From contig WFSU01000045.1 in the NCBI GenBank assembly GCA_015485845.1, forward strand, positions 1 through 25,184: DNA of 25,184 bases. Direction: 5' to 3'. The position numbers and the translations under genes are program-made. The DNA is from Nitratifractor sp. GTDB taxonomy: Bacteria; Campylobacterota; Campylobacteria; Campylobacterales; Sulfurovaceae. The notes under the pieces are model-generated. The model worked only from the letters and a program-made list of their open reading frames with translations. It did not search any database and had not been told where the DNA came from. Below, piece by piece: positions 13,831 through 21,537 of this stretch; position 1 is the first letter of the stretch; each line of letters begins with the position of its first letter.

Positions 13831-14994
13831 ATGGTTACAATAGCAGGCAACGGAATGGGAGGCTACACCTTTGAGGGGGTGCGGGTTGATACAGAGATGT
13901 TTGATGTGATCGTATGTGATCGCAATTTTACCGAGGAGGGGGAGCGTATCCTCAAATTGGGATACAGAGAGGCTAAAGCCTACATTTTGGAGCACCATGC
14001 TGATCAAAATATCCTCTATGTTGTCACCGGCTCACCCCTTTTTTATTCAGCAGCTCCCTTGATTGCTCGGGCATTGCCGGAGGGGGCGGTACGGTTCGTG
14101 GACAACACGTCATCGCTGAGTTACCTCCTTGCCCGTTTGCATATTGCCCAGAATCAAGTGGGGGTGTTTTCGCTGCATGGCCGCAGCCGGATCGATCTGG
14201 AGGTGATGCTGGCGCAGGAGTACACCTTTATCCTGTGCGATGCCAAGACTCCTGCACGTCTTGCCGAGGCGATGCGCTATCTGCCCGAGGGTGCCGTGGA
14301 GATCACCATTGGTTACAAATTGGGGTATGAAGATGAGGTCATCGAAAGGGTAGAACTGGATCGGATTGGAAAGCACTTTGATCTCACTTGGCCCTATGTC
14401 TTGCTCCTGTGGCGGACATTTATACCCCGTACACCCATCTCAGAAGATGCCGATCTAGCGACAGAGCGAGGGATGATCACCAAGCGCCACAAGCGTCATT
14501 TTGCGCTCAACAGCCTCGATTTGTTTCCTAACCAGATCGTTTGGGATATAGGAGCCGGGAGCGGAAGTTGTGCGATCGATGCGCATAAACGCTATCGGGT
14601 CAAGACTGTGCTGTTTGAGAAGCAACCCCAGCGGTGCGAGTACATCCGCCAAAATCTCCGGGAGCATTACGTGATCGATACGGTGCTATACGAAGGGGAG
14701 GCGGAGAGGCTGTTTGAATCCGAGCCCACCACCCCCGATCGGATCTGCGTCGGCGGGGGTGGATCGGCGGTGATTGCCCGTTTGCCCTATCTGCATGAGC
14801 GACTGGCCGATGGGGGGATCATGCTGATTCACGCTATTACGCTCTCCAATCTTTCGCAGATGGTGCAGGTACTCGATGAAGCCGGGATCGCATATGAGGT
14901 ACTTTCGTTTTCGCTGACCACGTACAAAGGATCACTCAAGCTTGTCGAGCCGGAGAGGCAGCTGTTTCAGATCCGGGTGGCGAAAGGTGCGTGA
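13831..14994 (+). CDS. cbiET: Fused cobalt-precorrin-7 C5- and C15-methyltransferase/decarboxylase
   Basis: A 387-residue two-domain enzyme. Residues 1 to about 200 form the CbiE tetrapyrrole methylase (VTIAGNGMGGYTF, VVTGSPLFYS, FSLHGRSRIDLE). Residues 210-387 form the CbiT methyltransferase, with MITKRHKRHFALNSL and the SAM motif DIGAGSGSCAID. Together they add methyl groups at C5 and C15 and decarboxylate the C12 acetate. The fusion matches CobL architecture. It starts 3 bp after cbiD, so translation is probably coupled. A toxin gene follows directly, separating it from cbiF. Confidence 0.92.
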   Translation: MVTIAGNGMGGYTFEGVRVDTEMFDVIVCDRNFTEEGERILKLGYREAKAYILEHHADQNILYVVTGSPLFYSAAPLIARALPEGAVRFVDNTSSLSYLLARLHIAQNQVGVFSLHGRSRIDLEVMLAQEYTFILCDAKTPARLAEAMRYLPEGAVEITIGYKLGYEDEVIERVELDRIGKHFDLTWPYVLLLWRTFIPRTPISEDADLATERGMITKRHKRHFALNSLDLFPNQIVWDIGAGSGSCAIDAHKRYRVKTVLFEKQPQRCEYIRQNLREHYVIDTVLYEGEAERLFESEPTTPDRICVGGGGSAVIARLPYLHERLADGGIMLIHAITLSNLSQMVQVLDEAGIAYEVLSFSLTTYKGSLKLVEPERQLFQIRVAKGA

Positions 14995-15014
14995 ATGTAT
15001 CAAAAAGGATCAAA

Positions 15015-15422
15015 ATGAAAGAGTTTGATAAGTGGAATGAAGTCAAAAAAGAGACCGACACAAATCGTTTTAGAGTCGGCATCAAACCAAGAGAGATTTT
15101 TTGGGTCAAGATCGGTGTCAATGTCGGAGACGAAGAGTACGGCAAGGGGAGAGAGTTTGTCCGACCGGTCATCGTGATAAGACAACTCACGAAGGATCTC
15201 TTTGTTGGTGTTCCAACCACGACCGCACAGAAAGAAAACAATGACTACTTTCAAAATATTTTTTATACGGATAAACAAGGAAGAGAGATAAGCAGTTTTG
15301 CTATGATATTGCAACAAAGGGTATTTAGCAAGAAACGGGTGCTGTATAAAATCGGAACAGTCAAGAAAGAAGAGTTTACTTTGATCGTCGAAAAGCTGAA
15401 AAGATTAATTGACCCCACTTAA
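15015..15422 (+). CDS. MazF/PemK-like endoribonuclease toxin, no visible antitoxin
   Basis: A 135-residue protein of the MazF/PemK type. EIFWVKIGVNVGDEEYGKGREFVRPVIVIR covers the first strands and the conserved R-P-V-I/V segment, followed by LFVGVPTTT, and near the end KRVLYKIGTVKKEEF. MazF toxins cleave mRNA at short motifs. The ATG at 15015 follows AAGGAT; GTG 14991 is less likely. It sits 20 bp after cbiET and 99 bp before cbiF in the same direction. No antitoxin gene lies on either side. It is visibly AT-richer than its neighbours, suggesting later insertion. Confidence 0.78.
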   Translation: MKEFDKWNEVKKETDTNRFRVGIKPREIFWVKIGVNVGDEEYGKGREFVRPVIVIRQLTKDLFVGVPTTTAQKENNDYFQNIFYTDKQGREISSFAMILQQRVFSKKRVLYKIGTVKKEEFTLIVEKLKRLIDPT

Positions 15423-15432
15423 GAGAAGTGGG
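15413..15432 (+). terminator. Hairpin at the end of the MazF-like gene
   Basis: CCCCACTT and AAGTGGG pair as a 7-bp stem with loop AAGAG; the toxin stop codon TAA lies in the loop region. There is no T-run after it, so terminator function is doubtful; it may protect the mRNA 3' end instead. Confidence 0.3.
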
Positions 15433-15521
15433 TCTGCCCGTAGGCGAATTGTAAGGGCATTATAGCTTAAATCGATGAAAATATCAAGTAAATTCTATAC
15501 CACACGATCGAAAGGAAACCC

Positions 15522-16256
15522 ATGATCACATTCATAGGAGCAGGCCCCGGCGATCCGGAGCTGATGACCATCAAGGGGCAGCGGGTGCTCGCCGAGGCGG
15601 ACGTGGTGCTCTATACCGGGTCGCTGGTGCCAAGAGAAGTGCTCACATGGTGCCGGGAGGATGCGCTGATCGTGGACTCGCAGGGGATGAAGTATCCGGA
15701 GATTTTTGCGTTTTTTAGAGAGCACGGAGATAAGCGTTTGGCGCGGGTGCATACGGGCGATCCATCGATCTACTCGACGATTGCCAGGCAGATCGCATTT
15801 CTTCAGGAGGAGGGGATACCTTACACGGTGATTCCGGGGATCACGGCGGCCTTTGGGGCGGCGGCGTCGCTGGGGATCGAGTATACCCTGCCGGGAGTCT
15901 CGCAGACGCTGATCCTCAGTCGCATCGAGGGACGCACCCCCAATCCTGAGCCCCTATCCAATATCTTGGCGTGTCGGCACTCCTCGCTGGTCTTTTATCT
16001 CTCGATCGGATTGCTAAAAACATTACGAACACAAGCCCTTGAAATGGGCTACGCGCCCGATACCCCCTGCTGGGTGGTCGAAAAGGCCACATGGGAGGCC
16101 GAAGCGATCTACAAGGGGACACTGGAGACCATCGAGGGACAAACAGCACACATCAAGGGGGTGGCGCTTATACTCCTTGGGGATTTTCTTCATCAGGAAG
16201 AGAGGGAAGAGTCGCACCTTTACACACAACCGCTTCTCAAGGAGCATACCTCATGA
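15522..16256 (+). CDS. cbiF: Cobalt-precorrin-4 C11-methyltransferase
   Basis: A 244-residue tetrapyrrole methylase. ITFIGAGPGDPELMTIKGQRVLAEADVVLYTGSLV is nearly the canonical CbiF/CobM N-terminus. HTGDPSIYSTIARQ forms the SAM-binding loop and VIPGITAAFGAAASLG the second half-site. AAAGGA upstream supports ATG 15522. The gene follows the toxin insertion, and TATACC near 15497 might provide a separate promoter. It overlaps cbiG by ATGA. Confidence 0.93.
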   Translation: MITFIGAGPGDPELMTIKGQRVLAEADVVLYTGSLVPREVLTWCREDALIVDSQGMKYPEIFAFFREHGDKRLARVHTGDPSIYSTIARQIAFLQEEGIPYTVIPGITAAFGAAASLGIEYTLPGVSQTLILSRIEGRTPNPEPLSNILACRHSSLVFYLSIGLLKTLRTQALEMGYAPDTPCWVVEKATWEAEAIYKGTLETIEGQTAHIKGVALILLGDFLHQEEREESHLYTQPLLKEHTS

Positions 16257-17266
16257 AGATAGCGATTTTGACGATCAATCAGCCCAGCTTCGCTTCAGCG
16301 GAGCGCCTCGTACCTGTTTTATACGAGCATACGGTTACGGTCTATGGCAAGGCGGGGCTGGAACACACGATGGATGACTTGCAGGTCTATGACACGCTTG
16401 ATGATATTCTCCCTGATGCATGGCAACAATACGATGCGATCATCGCCATACTTGCCATGGGAGCCGTGGTGCGCAAGATCGCTCCATTGCTCCAAAGCAA
16501 AGCGACCGATCCGGCGGTGTTGGTGATGAATCTGGCGCTTGATCGCATCGTCCCGCTGCTGAGTGGTCATCTGGGTGGAGCTAATGCATTGGCACAGACG
16601 ATTGCTTCACGATTGCCGGGATGTCTGAACTTCCTCTCGACCGCTACCGATCAGACTGGGACGTTGGCATTTGATATGTTGGCCAAAGAGCGGGGATGGG
16701 GGATCGAGAATCTCTCAGCATTGGCACGGATCTCCAATCGTCTCATCAATCAGCAGACGGTACAGGTGGCGACGCTCCCTGGAGTCTTTGAAAGTATTGA
16801 AAATCGCGATAATTTAGTGCGAGTCGATTGGGAAGAGATCGATGAAAACACCGTCGTCATCGCCCCTCATGTTCACAGTGGAGCTCTCACACTGCGTCCG
16901 CCGGTGTATCTCGGGATCGGGTGCAATCGGGGGACGACGGAGGCGGAAATCTCGGAGGCGTTTGAGATGTTTTTGTCTCGGCATAGATTGCAACAGGATC
17001 AGATCGCCTCGATCGCCTCATTTGAGGCCAAGCGGGACGAGGAGGGGCTGTTGGCGTTTGCTAAGGCGTATGGTTTGCCGATTGCCTTTTATGACCCCGA
17101 AGCGATCAACGCGCTTGAGGGGGAGTTCAGTCCCTCAGCTTCGACCCGCTTTTTTGGGATCAAAGGAGTGGCAGAGCCCAGCGCGATCCTCGCCTCAACC
17201 TACCGAGAACTTCTTTTTCCCAAAGAGGTTTATCTTAACAAAATCACCATAGCAGGAGCACTCTAA
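16253..17266 (+). CDS. cbiG: Cobalt-precorrin-5A hydrolase
   Basis: A 337-residue enzyme that opens the delta-lactone of cobalt-precorrin-5A and releases the C20 fragment as acetaldehyde. The central AILAMGAVVRKIAPLL, followed by PAVLVMNLALDRIVPLLSGHLGGANALA, is diagnostic, and the C-terminal domain has YLGIGCNRGTT. The ATG at 16253 overlaps the cbiF stop and has AAGGAG at 16239-16244. An upstream extension is only the cbiF shadow. cbiH begins at the base after the stop codon. Confidence 0.93.
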   Translation: MKIAILTINQPSFASAERLVPVLYEHTVTVYGKAGLEHTMDDLQVYDTLDDILPDAWQQYDAIIAILAMGAVVRKIAPLLQSKATDPAVLVMNLALDRIVPLLSGHLGGANALAQTIASRLPGCLNFLSTATDQTGTLAFDMLAKERGWGIENLSALARISNRLINQQTVQVATLPGVFESIENRDNLVRVDWEEIDENTVVIAPHVHSGALTLRPPVYLGIGCNRGTTEAEISEAFEMFLSRHRLQQDQIASIASFEAKRDEEGLLAFAKAYGLPIAFYDPEAINALEGEFSPSASTRFFGIKGVAEPSAILASTYRELLFPKEVYLNKITIAGAL

Positions 17267-18046
17267 ATGGCTACACTTTATATCCTAAGCACCGGTGCCG
17301 GTGGCACCGACTACCTCACCACCGAAGCTAAACGGGCTCTTGAAGCCTCGGATGTCGTCGTCAGCTACGCCAAATACGCCAAAGAACTGCGCGAACTCAT
17401 CGGGGATAAGGAGCTCTATACCTCCGGGATGACCAAAGAGATCGAGCGATGCCAGCAGGCGATTGACTTCGCCGTGGAGGGGCGCACCACCTGCATCATC
17501 TCCAACGGGGATGTCAATGTTTATGGTATGGCGACGCTGATCGTGGAGCTGATCGATGCGCAGGATCTGTGGGACAAAGTAACGATCGAATCGGTCGCAG
17601 GGGTTACGTCGTTTCTCGCGATGGCGAGCCGGGTAGGGGCACCGGTGAGTCAGGATTTTGCGATCATTTCCCTCTCGGATCGCCTGACCGATATTGACCT
17701 GATCGATCGACGGGTGCGCTTGGCACTTGAGGGGGATTTCATCCTCGGTATCTACAACCCCAAGTCCAAAAAGCGGATCCAACCCTATCTCAATTTCCTC
17801 TCCCGCCTCGAAGAACATCCCGAGCGGATCGCCATCATCGCCTCCAACGTCGGCCGCCCAAAAGAGCACATCACTGTCACCACCACCACCGACCTGATCG
17901 CGCAGGGGATCGACCATCCCGATGTGACGATGTCGACCTTGATCTATGTGGGCAATTCTACGACCCGGCTGACACGCAATGGCATGGTGTTGACTCCGAG
18001 GGGGTATTTGGATAAGTATGAGCTATCAGGGGAAGAGAGGAGTTAG
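17267..18046 (+). CDS. cbiH: Cobalt-precorrin-3B C17-methyltransferase
   Basis: A 259-residue tetrapyrrole methylase that methylates C17 and drives ring contraction. LYILSTGAGGTDYLTTEAKRALEASDVVV replaces the usual G-P-G motif at the start. ISNGDVNVYGMA corresponds to the SAM loop, and LGIYNPKSKKR with ASNVGRPKE are CobJ/CbiH marks. It starts immediately after cbiG. The last codons and stop (GAG AGG AGT TAG) lie in the heptamer tract that begins at 18037, so the native C-terminus was probably replaced by repeat-encoded residues. Confidence 0.9.
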   Translation: MATLYILSTGAGGTDYLTTEAKRALEASDVVVSYAKYAKELRELIGDKELYTSGMTKEIERCQQAIDFAVEGRTTCIISNGDVNVYGMATLIVELIDAQDLWDKVTIESVAGVTSFLAMASRVGAPVSQDFAIISLSDRLTDIDLIDRRVRLALEGDFILGIYNPKSKKRIQPYLNFLSRLEEHPERIAIIASNVGRPKEHITVTTTTDLIAQGIDHPDVTMSTLIYVGNSTTRLTRNGMVLTPRGYLDKYELSGEERS

Positions 18047-18276
18047 GAATGAGGAGTGAGGAATTGTGGTATGCGTTGCTTTGCAACGCTTTTATCGTAG
18101 AAGGGGCTGGGACTTCAGTCCCACCAAACACGACTGAAGTTGTGCCCCCAATAACAAAAACATTGCGAAACAAGAGGTTCGTAATGGCGTATCCGCGAAT
18201 ATCCCATTTTTCATTTTTCATTTTTCATTTTTCATACTACATCAACTCCTCACTCCTCATTCCTCACTCCTCACTA
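18037..18276. repeat. Composite heptamer-hairpin element with inverted ends
   Basis: Four heptamers (GAGGAGT, TAGGAAT, GAGGAGT, GAGGAAT; 18037-18064) lead through TGT into GGTAT and a 7-bp stem GCGTTGC/GCAACGC (18073-18089). Next come the palindrome GGGACTTCAGTCCC (18109-18122) and an inverse partner at 18131-18148. Four CATTTTT heptamers follow (18205-18232). Four inverted heptamers (ACTCCTC, ACTCCTC, ATTCCTC, ACTCCTC; 18245-18272) close the element. It fills the whole cbiH-cbiA gap. Confidence 0.8.
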
Positions 18277-18293
18277 CCCCAAAGGGGTACACC

Positions 18294-19565
18294 GTGTTAG
18301 CCCTCACCATCTCCGCCCCTGCTTCCAATCAGGGCAAAACGCTTCTGACCACCGCATTATTATGGCACTTCCGCGATTCGGTACGTCCGTTCAAGATCGG
18401 GCCGGATTTTATCGATCCGCAGTTTCATGAGCGGGTGTGTGGTGTGCCGTCGGTCAACCTCGACAGCTGGATCATGACACCGGAGCAGGTGCGGTGGATG
18501 TTTGCCCGTTACGCCGATCGAGATGTGGCGATTATCGAGGGGGTGATGGGGTATTATGACGGGGAGGATCGTGGGTGCAGTGCCTATTCGGTGAGTCGGT
18601 TGCTCGGGGTTCCGACGGTGCTGGTGTTGGATGGGAGTGGGAGCTATATCACTCTCTCTGCCGTACTCAAAGGGCTGCGAGAATACCGGGAAGACAGTAC
18701 GATACGTGTGGTGGTGCTCAATCGCCTCTCATCTGCGTCTCATTATGCTCTGATTCGCCGACAGATCGAGGCCGATCATCCCGATATCCGTGTGCTGGGC
18801 TGGATACGCAAAGATTTACCCTCCCTAAGCAGCACGCATCTGGGGCTTGATCTTGAGGATTTGGGACAGATCGAAGCGGTGGCCAAGGAGGTATTGGAAC
18901 ACATAGACATAGAGGGTCTAACGTCATTGGCCGTATCCAAGCCGGTCTTTGAGGGAGCGTATCCGTTTCCCGTGATCCCAAAAATTTCCAAGACGCTCGG
19001 GATAGTATATGATCGTAATTTTTCGTTTCTCTATCACGACAATGCCCGTTTTTTAGAGGAGGTATTTGATCGGGTGATCTACATCGATGCGACGGCCAAT
19101 GAGCCGATCTCTCCTGAGTGTGATGCGGTGTACCTGCCCGGTGGGTATGTCGAGACCGAGGAGGCGTATGGGCGGATCGCAGATTCTATGAAATTCAAAG
19201 AGAGCCTCCTTGCCCATGCCACTTCACGTCCGGTGTATGCTGAGTGTGCCGGGCTGCTTTATCTGAGTCAACGGGTGGGCGATCGTGTGATGAGCGGGGT
19301 GTTGCCGATTGAATTTACCCTTCAGGGGCGTTTTTGCCGGTTGGGGTATTATACCAACGAAGCAGGCGTGCGAGGGCATGCGTTCCACTACACGTGCCCG
19401 ACACCTCAGGCGCTGGAGCAGGGGCACGATGTGCTGCGCAAGCGCCCGGGTGGTGATGGAGAGCCCGGTACATGGGAGCAGGGGCGTGTGCAGGGGACGT
19501 ATCTGCATACGATGTTTCGGGCGTACCCGGAGGTGATTGAGGGATTAATAGTGAAAAGTGAATAG
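18294..19565 (+). CDS. cbiA: Cobyrinic acid a,c-diamide synthase
   Basis: A 423-residue glutamine-dependent amidase that amidates the a and c side chains of the corrin ring. An N-terminal P-loop-type SAPASNQGKTLLTTAL, then FKIGPDFIDPQFHE and EGVMGYYDG, form the synthetase domain. The C-terminal glutaminase domain has the nucleophile C318 in AECAGLLYL and the histidine in GTYLHTMF. The start is GTG 18294 with AAAGGGG at 18281-18287. The final residues VKSE and the stop are encoded by the heptamer repeat that begins near 19551. Confidence 0.92.
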   Translation: MLALTISAPASNQGKTLLTTALLWHFRDSVRPFKIGPDFIDPQFHERVCGVPSVNLDSWIMTPEQVRWMFARYADRDVAIIEGVMGYYDGEDRGCSAYSVSRLLGVPTVLVLDGSGSYITLSAVLKGLREYREDSTIRVVVLNRLSSASHYALIRRQIEADHPDIRVLGWIRKDLPSLSSTHLGLDLEDLGQIEAVAKEVLEHIDIEGLTSLAVSKPVFEGAYPFPVIPKISKTLGIVYDRNFSFLYHDNARFLEEVFDRVIYIDATANEPISPECDAVYLPGGYVETEEAYGRIADSMKFKESLLAHATSRPVYAECAGLLYLSQRVGDRVMSGVLPIEFTLQGRFCRLGYYTNEAGVRGHAFHYTCPTPQALEQGHDVLRKRPGGDGEPGTWEQGRVQGTYLHTMFRAYPEVIEGLIVKSE

Positions 19566-19677
19566 TGAATAGTTTTGGTAGGCGTTGCTTTTGCAACGCT
19601 TTTATTCGGGGATGCGACTTTAGTCGCATAAGAAGCTAAAATGGCTGGAGTTCCAGCGACTGAAGTCGCTGCCTCAA
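19551..19677. repeat. Second composite heptamer-hairpin element
   Basis: Heptamers GTGAAAA, GTGAATA, GTGAATA (19551-19571) run through GTTTTG into GTAG (19578-19581) and the stem GCGTTGC-TTTT-GCAACGC (19582-19599), then TTTTATTCGGGG. Palindromes ATGCGACTTTAGTCGCAT (19612-19629) and CAGCGACTGAAGTCGCTG (19654-19671) follow, ending in CCTC. Order and sequence parallel 18037-18122. The element provides the cbiA stop codon. Confidence 0.8.
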
Positions 19678-19710
19678 AGTGCAGGAATGTATTTAGAAAA
19701 GGAGACAACA

Positions 19711-21453
19711 ATGCGACGCTTTGACCCGACCGATGCCCAGACCCTCATGGCGATCCTCAAAGCCCGTCGGGATGTGCGGGGCAACCACTTCACCAGAGAA
19801 CCTGTGAGTGATGAGGAGATCGATACGATTCTCGAAGCTGGACTCTACGCCCCATCGGTGGGTCATTCTCAGCCGTGGAAATTTGTCGTCATCCGAGATC
19901 GGCAGATCCAAGAGAGGGTGTATGATGAGTTTGCTCAAACGCACGCCAAGAGCAAAAAGAAGTTCAAGCACCGCTCCCTCTATGCCCAACTCAAACTCGA
20001 AGCGCTCCGAGAGACGACGGTGCACATCGCAGTCTTTTATCACCATCAGGGGGGCGCGATCCTCGGCCAAACTTCTCAGGAGGATGCCGGGCGGTACAGT
20101 GTCGCTGCGGCGATTGAGAATATGTGGCTCATGGCACGGGCGATGAACATCGGGATCGGATGGGTGAGCATCGTCCGGCCGGGCAAGATCCGCAAAATTA
20201 TCGGATTGGGCAAAGCATATCAGTTGGTAGGGTATCTCTGTGTTGGCAAAGTCACCACTTTCCTTGAGAATCCAGAACTCGAGTCGCTGGGATGGCAGGA
20301 GCGTAAGCCTACGGCTGAGACGGTTCTAAGACTGAATGAGGGGACGATACGAGGCGGGATGGAGCACATCGGTATCATCCGGGGGAGCCATGCATTTCTG
20401 GAGCCTTTGCAGGGCAAGCGGGCGACGTTTATGCTCTCCCTTTCAAACACCGCTACCGCTCAAATTGAAGGGATCACCCAAGCGGGACTCCCCGGTCTCA
20501 TGCATCTAACCCCGACACTGGATGCCGAGTTTCTCTCCCGGGGCAAGCTCAAAAGCCTCAAAAAACTCCCAAAAACCCACTCCGGTATCCCCACCCCGGC
20601 ACTCATCACCCGTTCGATCGAGATGCTTCATCCCTTTGGCCGGATCGAAGCGCTGGATCTGGGGCTGGAGATGTCGCCGCAGTTCAAAGGGCGCTTGCAC
20701 TCCTTTGGCATCCCTCCCAGCGGCTCGATCGCCACAGGAGCCGGGATCGATGCACACAAGGTGTTTGAGCAGGGGGTGGCATTTGGGCGACGTTACACCC
20801 CCAAAGACCCTTACGTGATCCTCGCAGAGTCTGTTCCTTCAGGCACCACCACCGCAACTGCCACGGCATTGGCGCTGGGCTATCCGGCACGCGATCTGTT
20901 CTCCTCCAGCTTCCGCCACGTCCCCGACTCGATCCGAGAGCAGACGATCGATGCGGCGCTGGCACGGATCGAGGGGCTGAGTGATCCGCTTGATATCCTC
21001 TCTGAGGTGAGCGACAATATGCTCATCTTCAATGCCGGATTTATCCTCGGTGTAAACGGCCGCTTCCCTATCCTGCTGGCCGGGGGTACCCAGATGGCTG
21101 CGGTGCTGCTTGTGGCCAACACCTTGATAAGAGCATCGCAAAGCGATACCTACCAACACTCCTCATTCCTCATTCCTCATTCCTCACTAAACAACGTTGC
21201 TTTGGCTACGACCAAATGGGTCGCGCATGATTCTCACTCCGATATTGCGGCACTTCTGGATATGCTTGATTTCTCGATCGATGCGTACTATGCCGACTTT
21301 GACTTCTCGTTGGCGCACCAACCCGCCTTGAAACGCTACGATGAAGGGGAGGCCAAAGAGGGGGTGGGTGCCGGTGGAGCGCTGGTGTATGGGCTGCTCA
21401 ATGGATTGACCCCGGCGGAGATCACACGGCAGGTGGAGGGGTATGTCGGGTGA
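19711..21453 (+). CDS. BluB-CobT fusion: DMB synthase joined to nicotinate-nucleotide:DMB phosphoribosyltransferase-like domain
   Basis: A 580-residue fusion. Residues 1 to about 215 are BluB, the oxygen- and flavin-dependent enzyme converting FMNH2 to dimethylbenzimidazole; VRGNHFTREPVSDEE, APSVGHSQPWKF and NIGIGWVSIVRPGKIR are typical. Residues 220-580 resemble the archaeal/cyanobacterial TIGR00303 type of CobT (SNTATAQIEGITQAGLPGL, GIPTPALITRS, VPSGTTTATATALALGYPA, LLAGGTQMAAVLL, ATTKWVAHD), which would activate the base with ribose phosphate. Fusion would channel DMB. AAAAGGAG before ATG 19711 fixes the start rather than ATG 19687. Residues 474-493 are encoded by an inserted repeat. Confidence 0.87.
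   Translation: MRRFDPTDAQTLMAILKARRDVRGNHFTREPVSDEEIDTILEAGLYAPSVGHSQPWKFVVIRDRQIQERVYDEFAQTHAKSKKKFKHRSLYAQLKLEALRETTVHIAVFYHHQGGAILGQTSQEDAGRYSVAAAIENMWLMARAMNIGIGWVSIVRPGKIRKIIGLGKAYQLVGYLCVGKVTTFLENPELESLGWQERKPTAETVLRLNEGTIRGGMEHIGIIRGSHAFLEPLQGKRATFMLSLSNTATAQIEGITQAGLPGLMHLTPTLDAEFLSRGKLKSLKKLPKTHSGIPTPALITRSIEMLHPFGRIEALDLGLEMSPQFKGRLHSFGIPPSGSIATGAGIDAHKVFEQGVAFGRRYTPKDPYVILAESVPSGTTTATATALALGYPARDLFSSSFRHVPDSIREQTIDAALARIEGLSDPLDILSEVSDNMLIFNAGFILGVNGRFPILLAGGTQMAAVLLVANTLIRASQSDTYQHSSFLIPHSSLNNVALATTKWVAHDSHSDIAALLDMLDFSIDAYYADFDFSLAHQPALKRYDEGEAKEGVGAGGALVYGLLNGLTPAEITRQVEGYVG
21130..21189 (-). repeat. Composite repeat inside the bluB-cobT coding frame
   Basis: On the minus strand: four heptamers (21185-21158), linker GTTG, GTAG (21153-21150), stem GTATCGC-TTT-GCGATGC (21149-21133) and CTTATC, the same order as the intergenic copies at 18037 and 19551. 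In the gene's frame it encodes about 20 residues including HSSFLIPHSSL between LLVANTLI and NNVALATTKWVAHD. The frame is kept and has no stop. Confidence 0.85.
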
Positions 21454-21462
21454 GGTAGAGTT

Positions 21463-21503
21463 CCGTAATTTTTTTACGGATATATAGAAATATATGTTAT
21501 AAT
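21463..21503 (+). promoter_or_regulatory. Short hairpin with T-run and promoter of the ATPase-Toprim pair
   Basis: TTCCGTAA and TTACGGA pair around a run of Ts just after cobT and may terminate the B12 transcript weakly. An extended -10, TGTTATAAT with TATAAT at 21498-21503, follows in AT-rich DNA and would start a transcript about 28 bp before the ATPase ATG, which has AAGGA at 21527-21531. Confidence 0.5.
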
Positions 21504-21537
21504 ACTGAAAGATGCAAAAATAGTACAAGGAATAACA

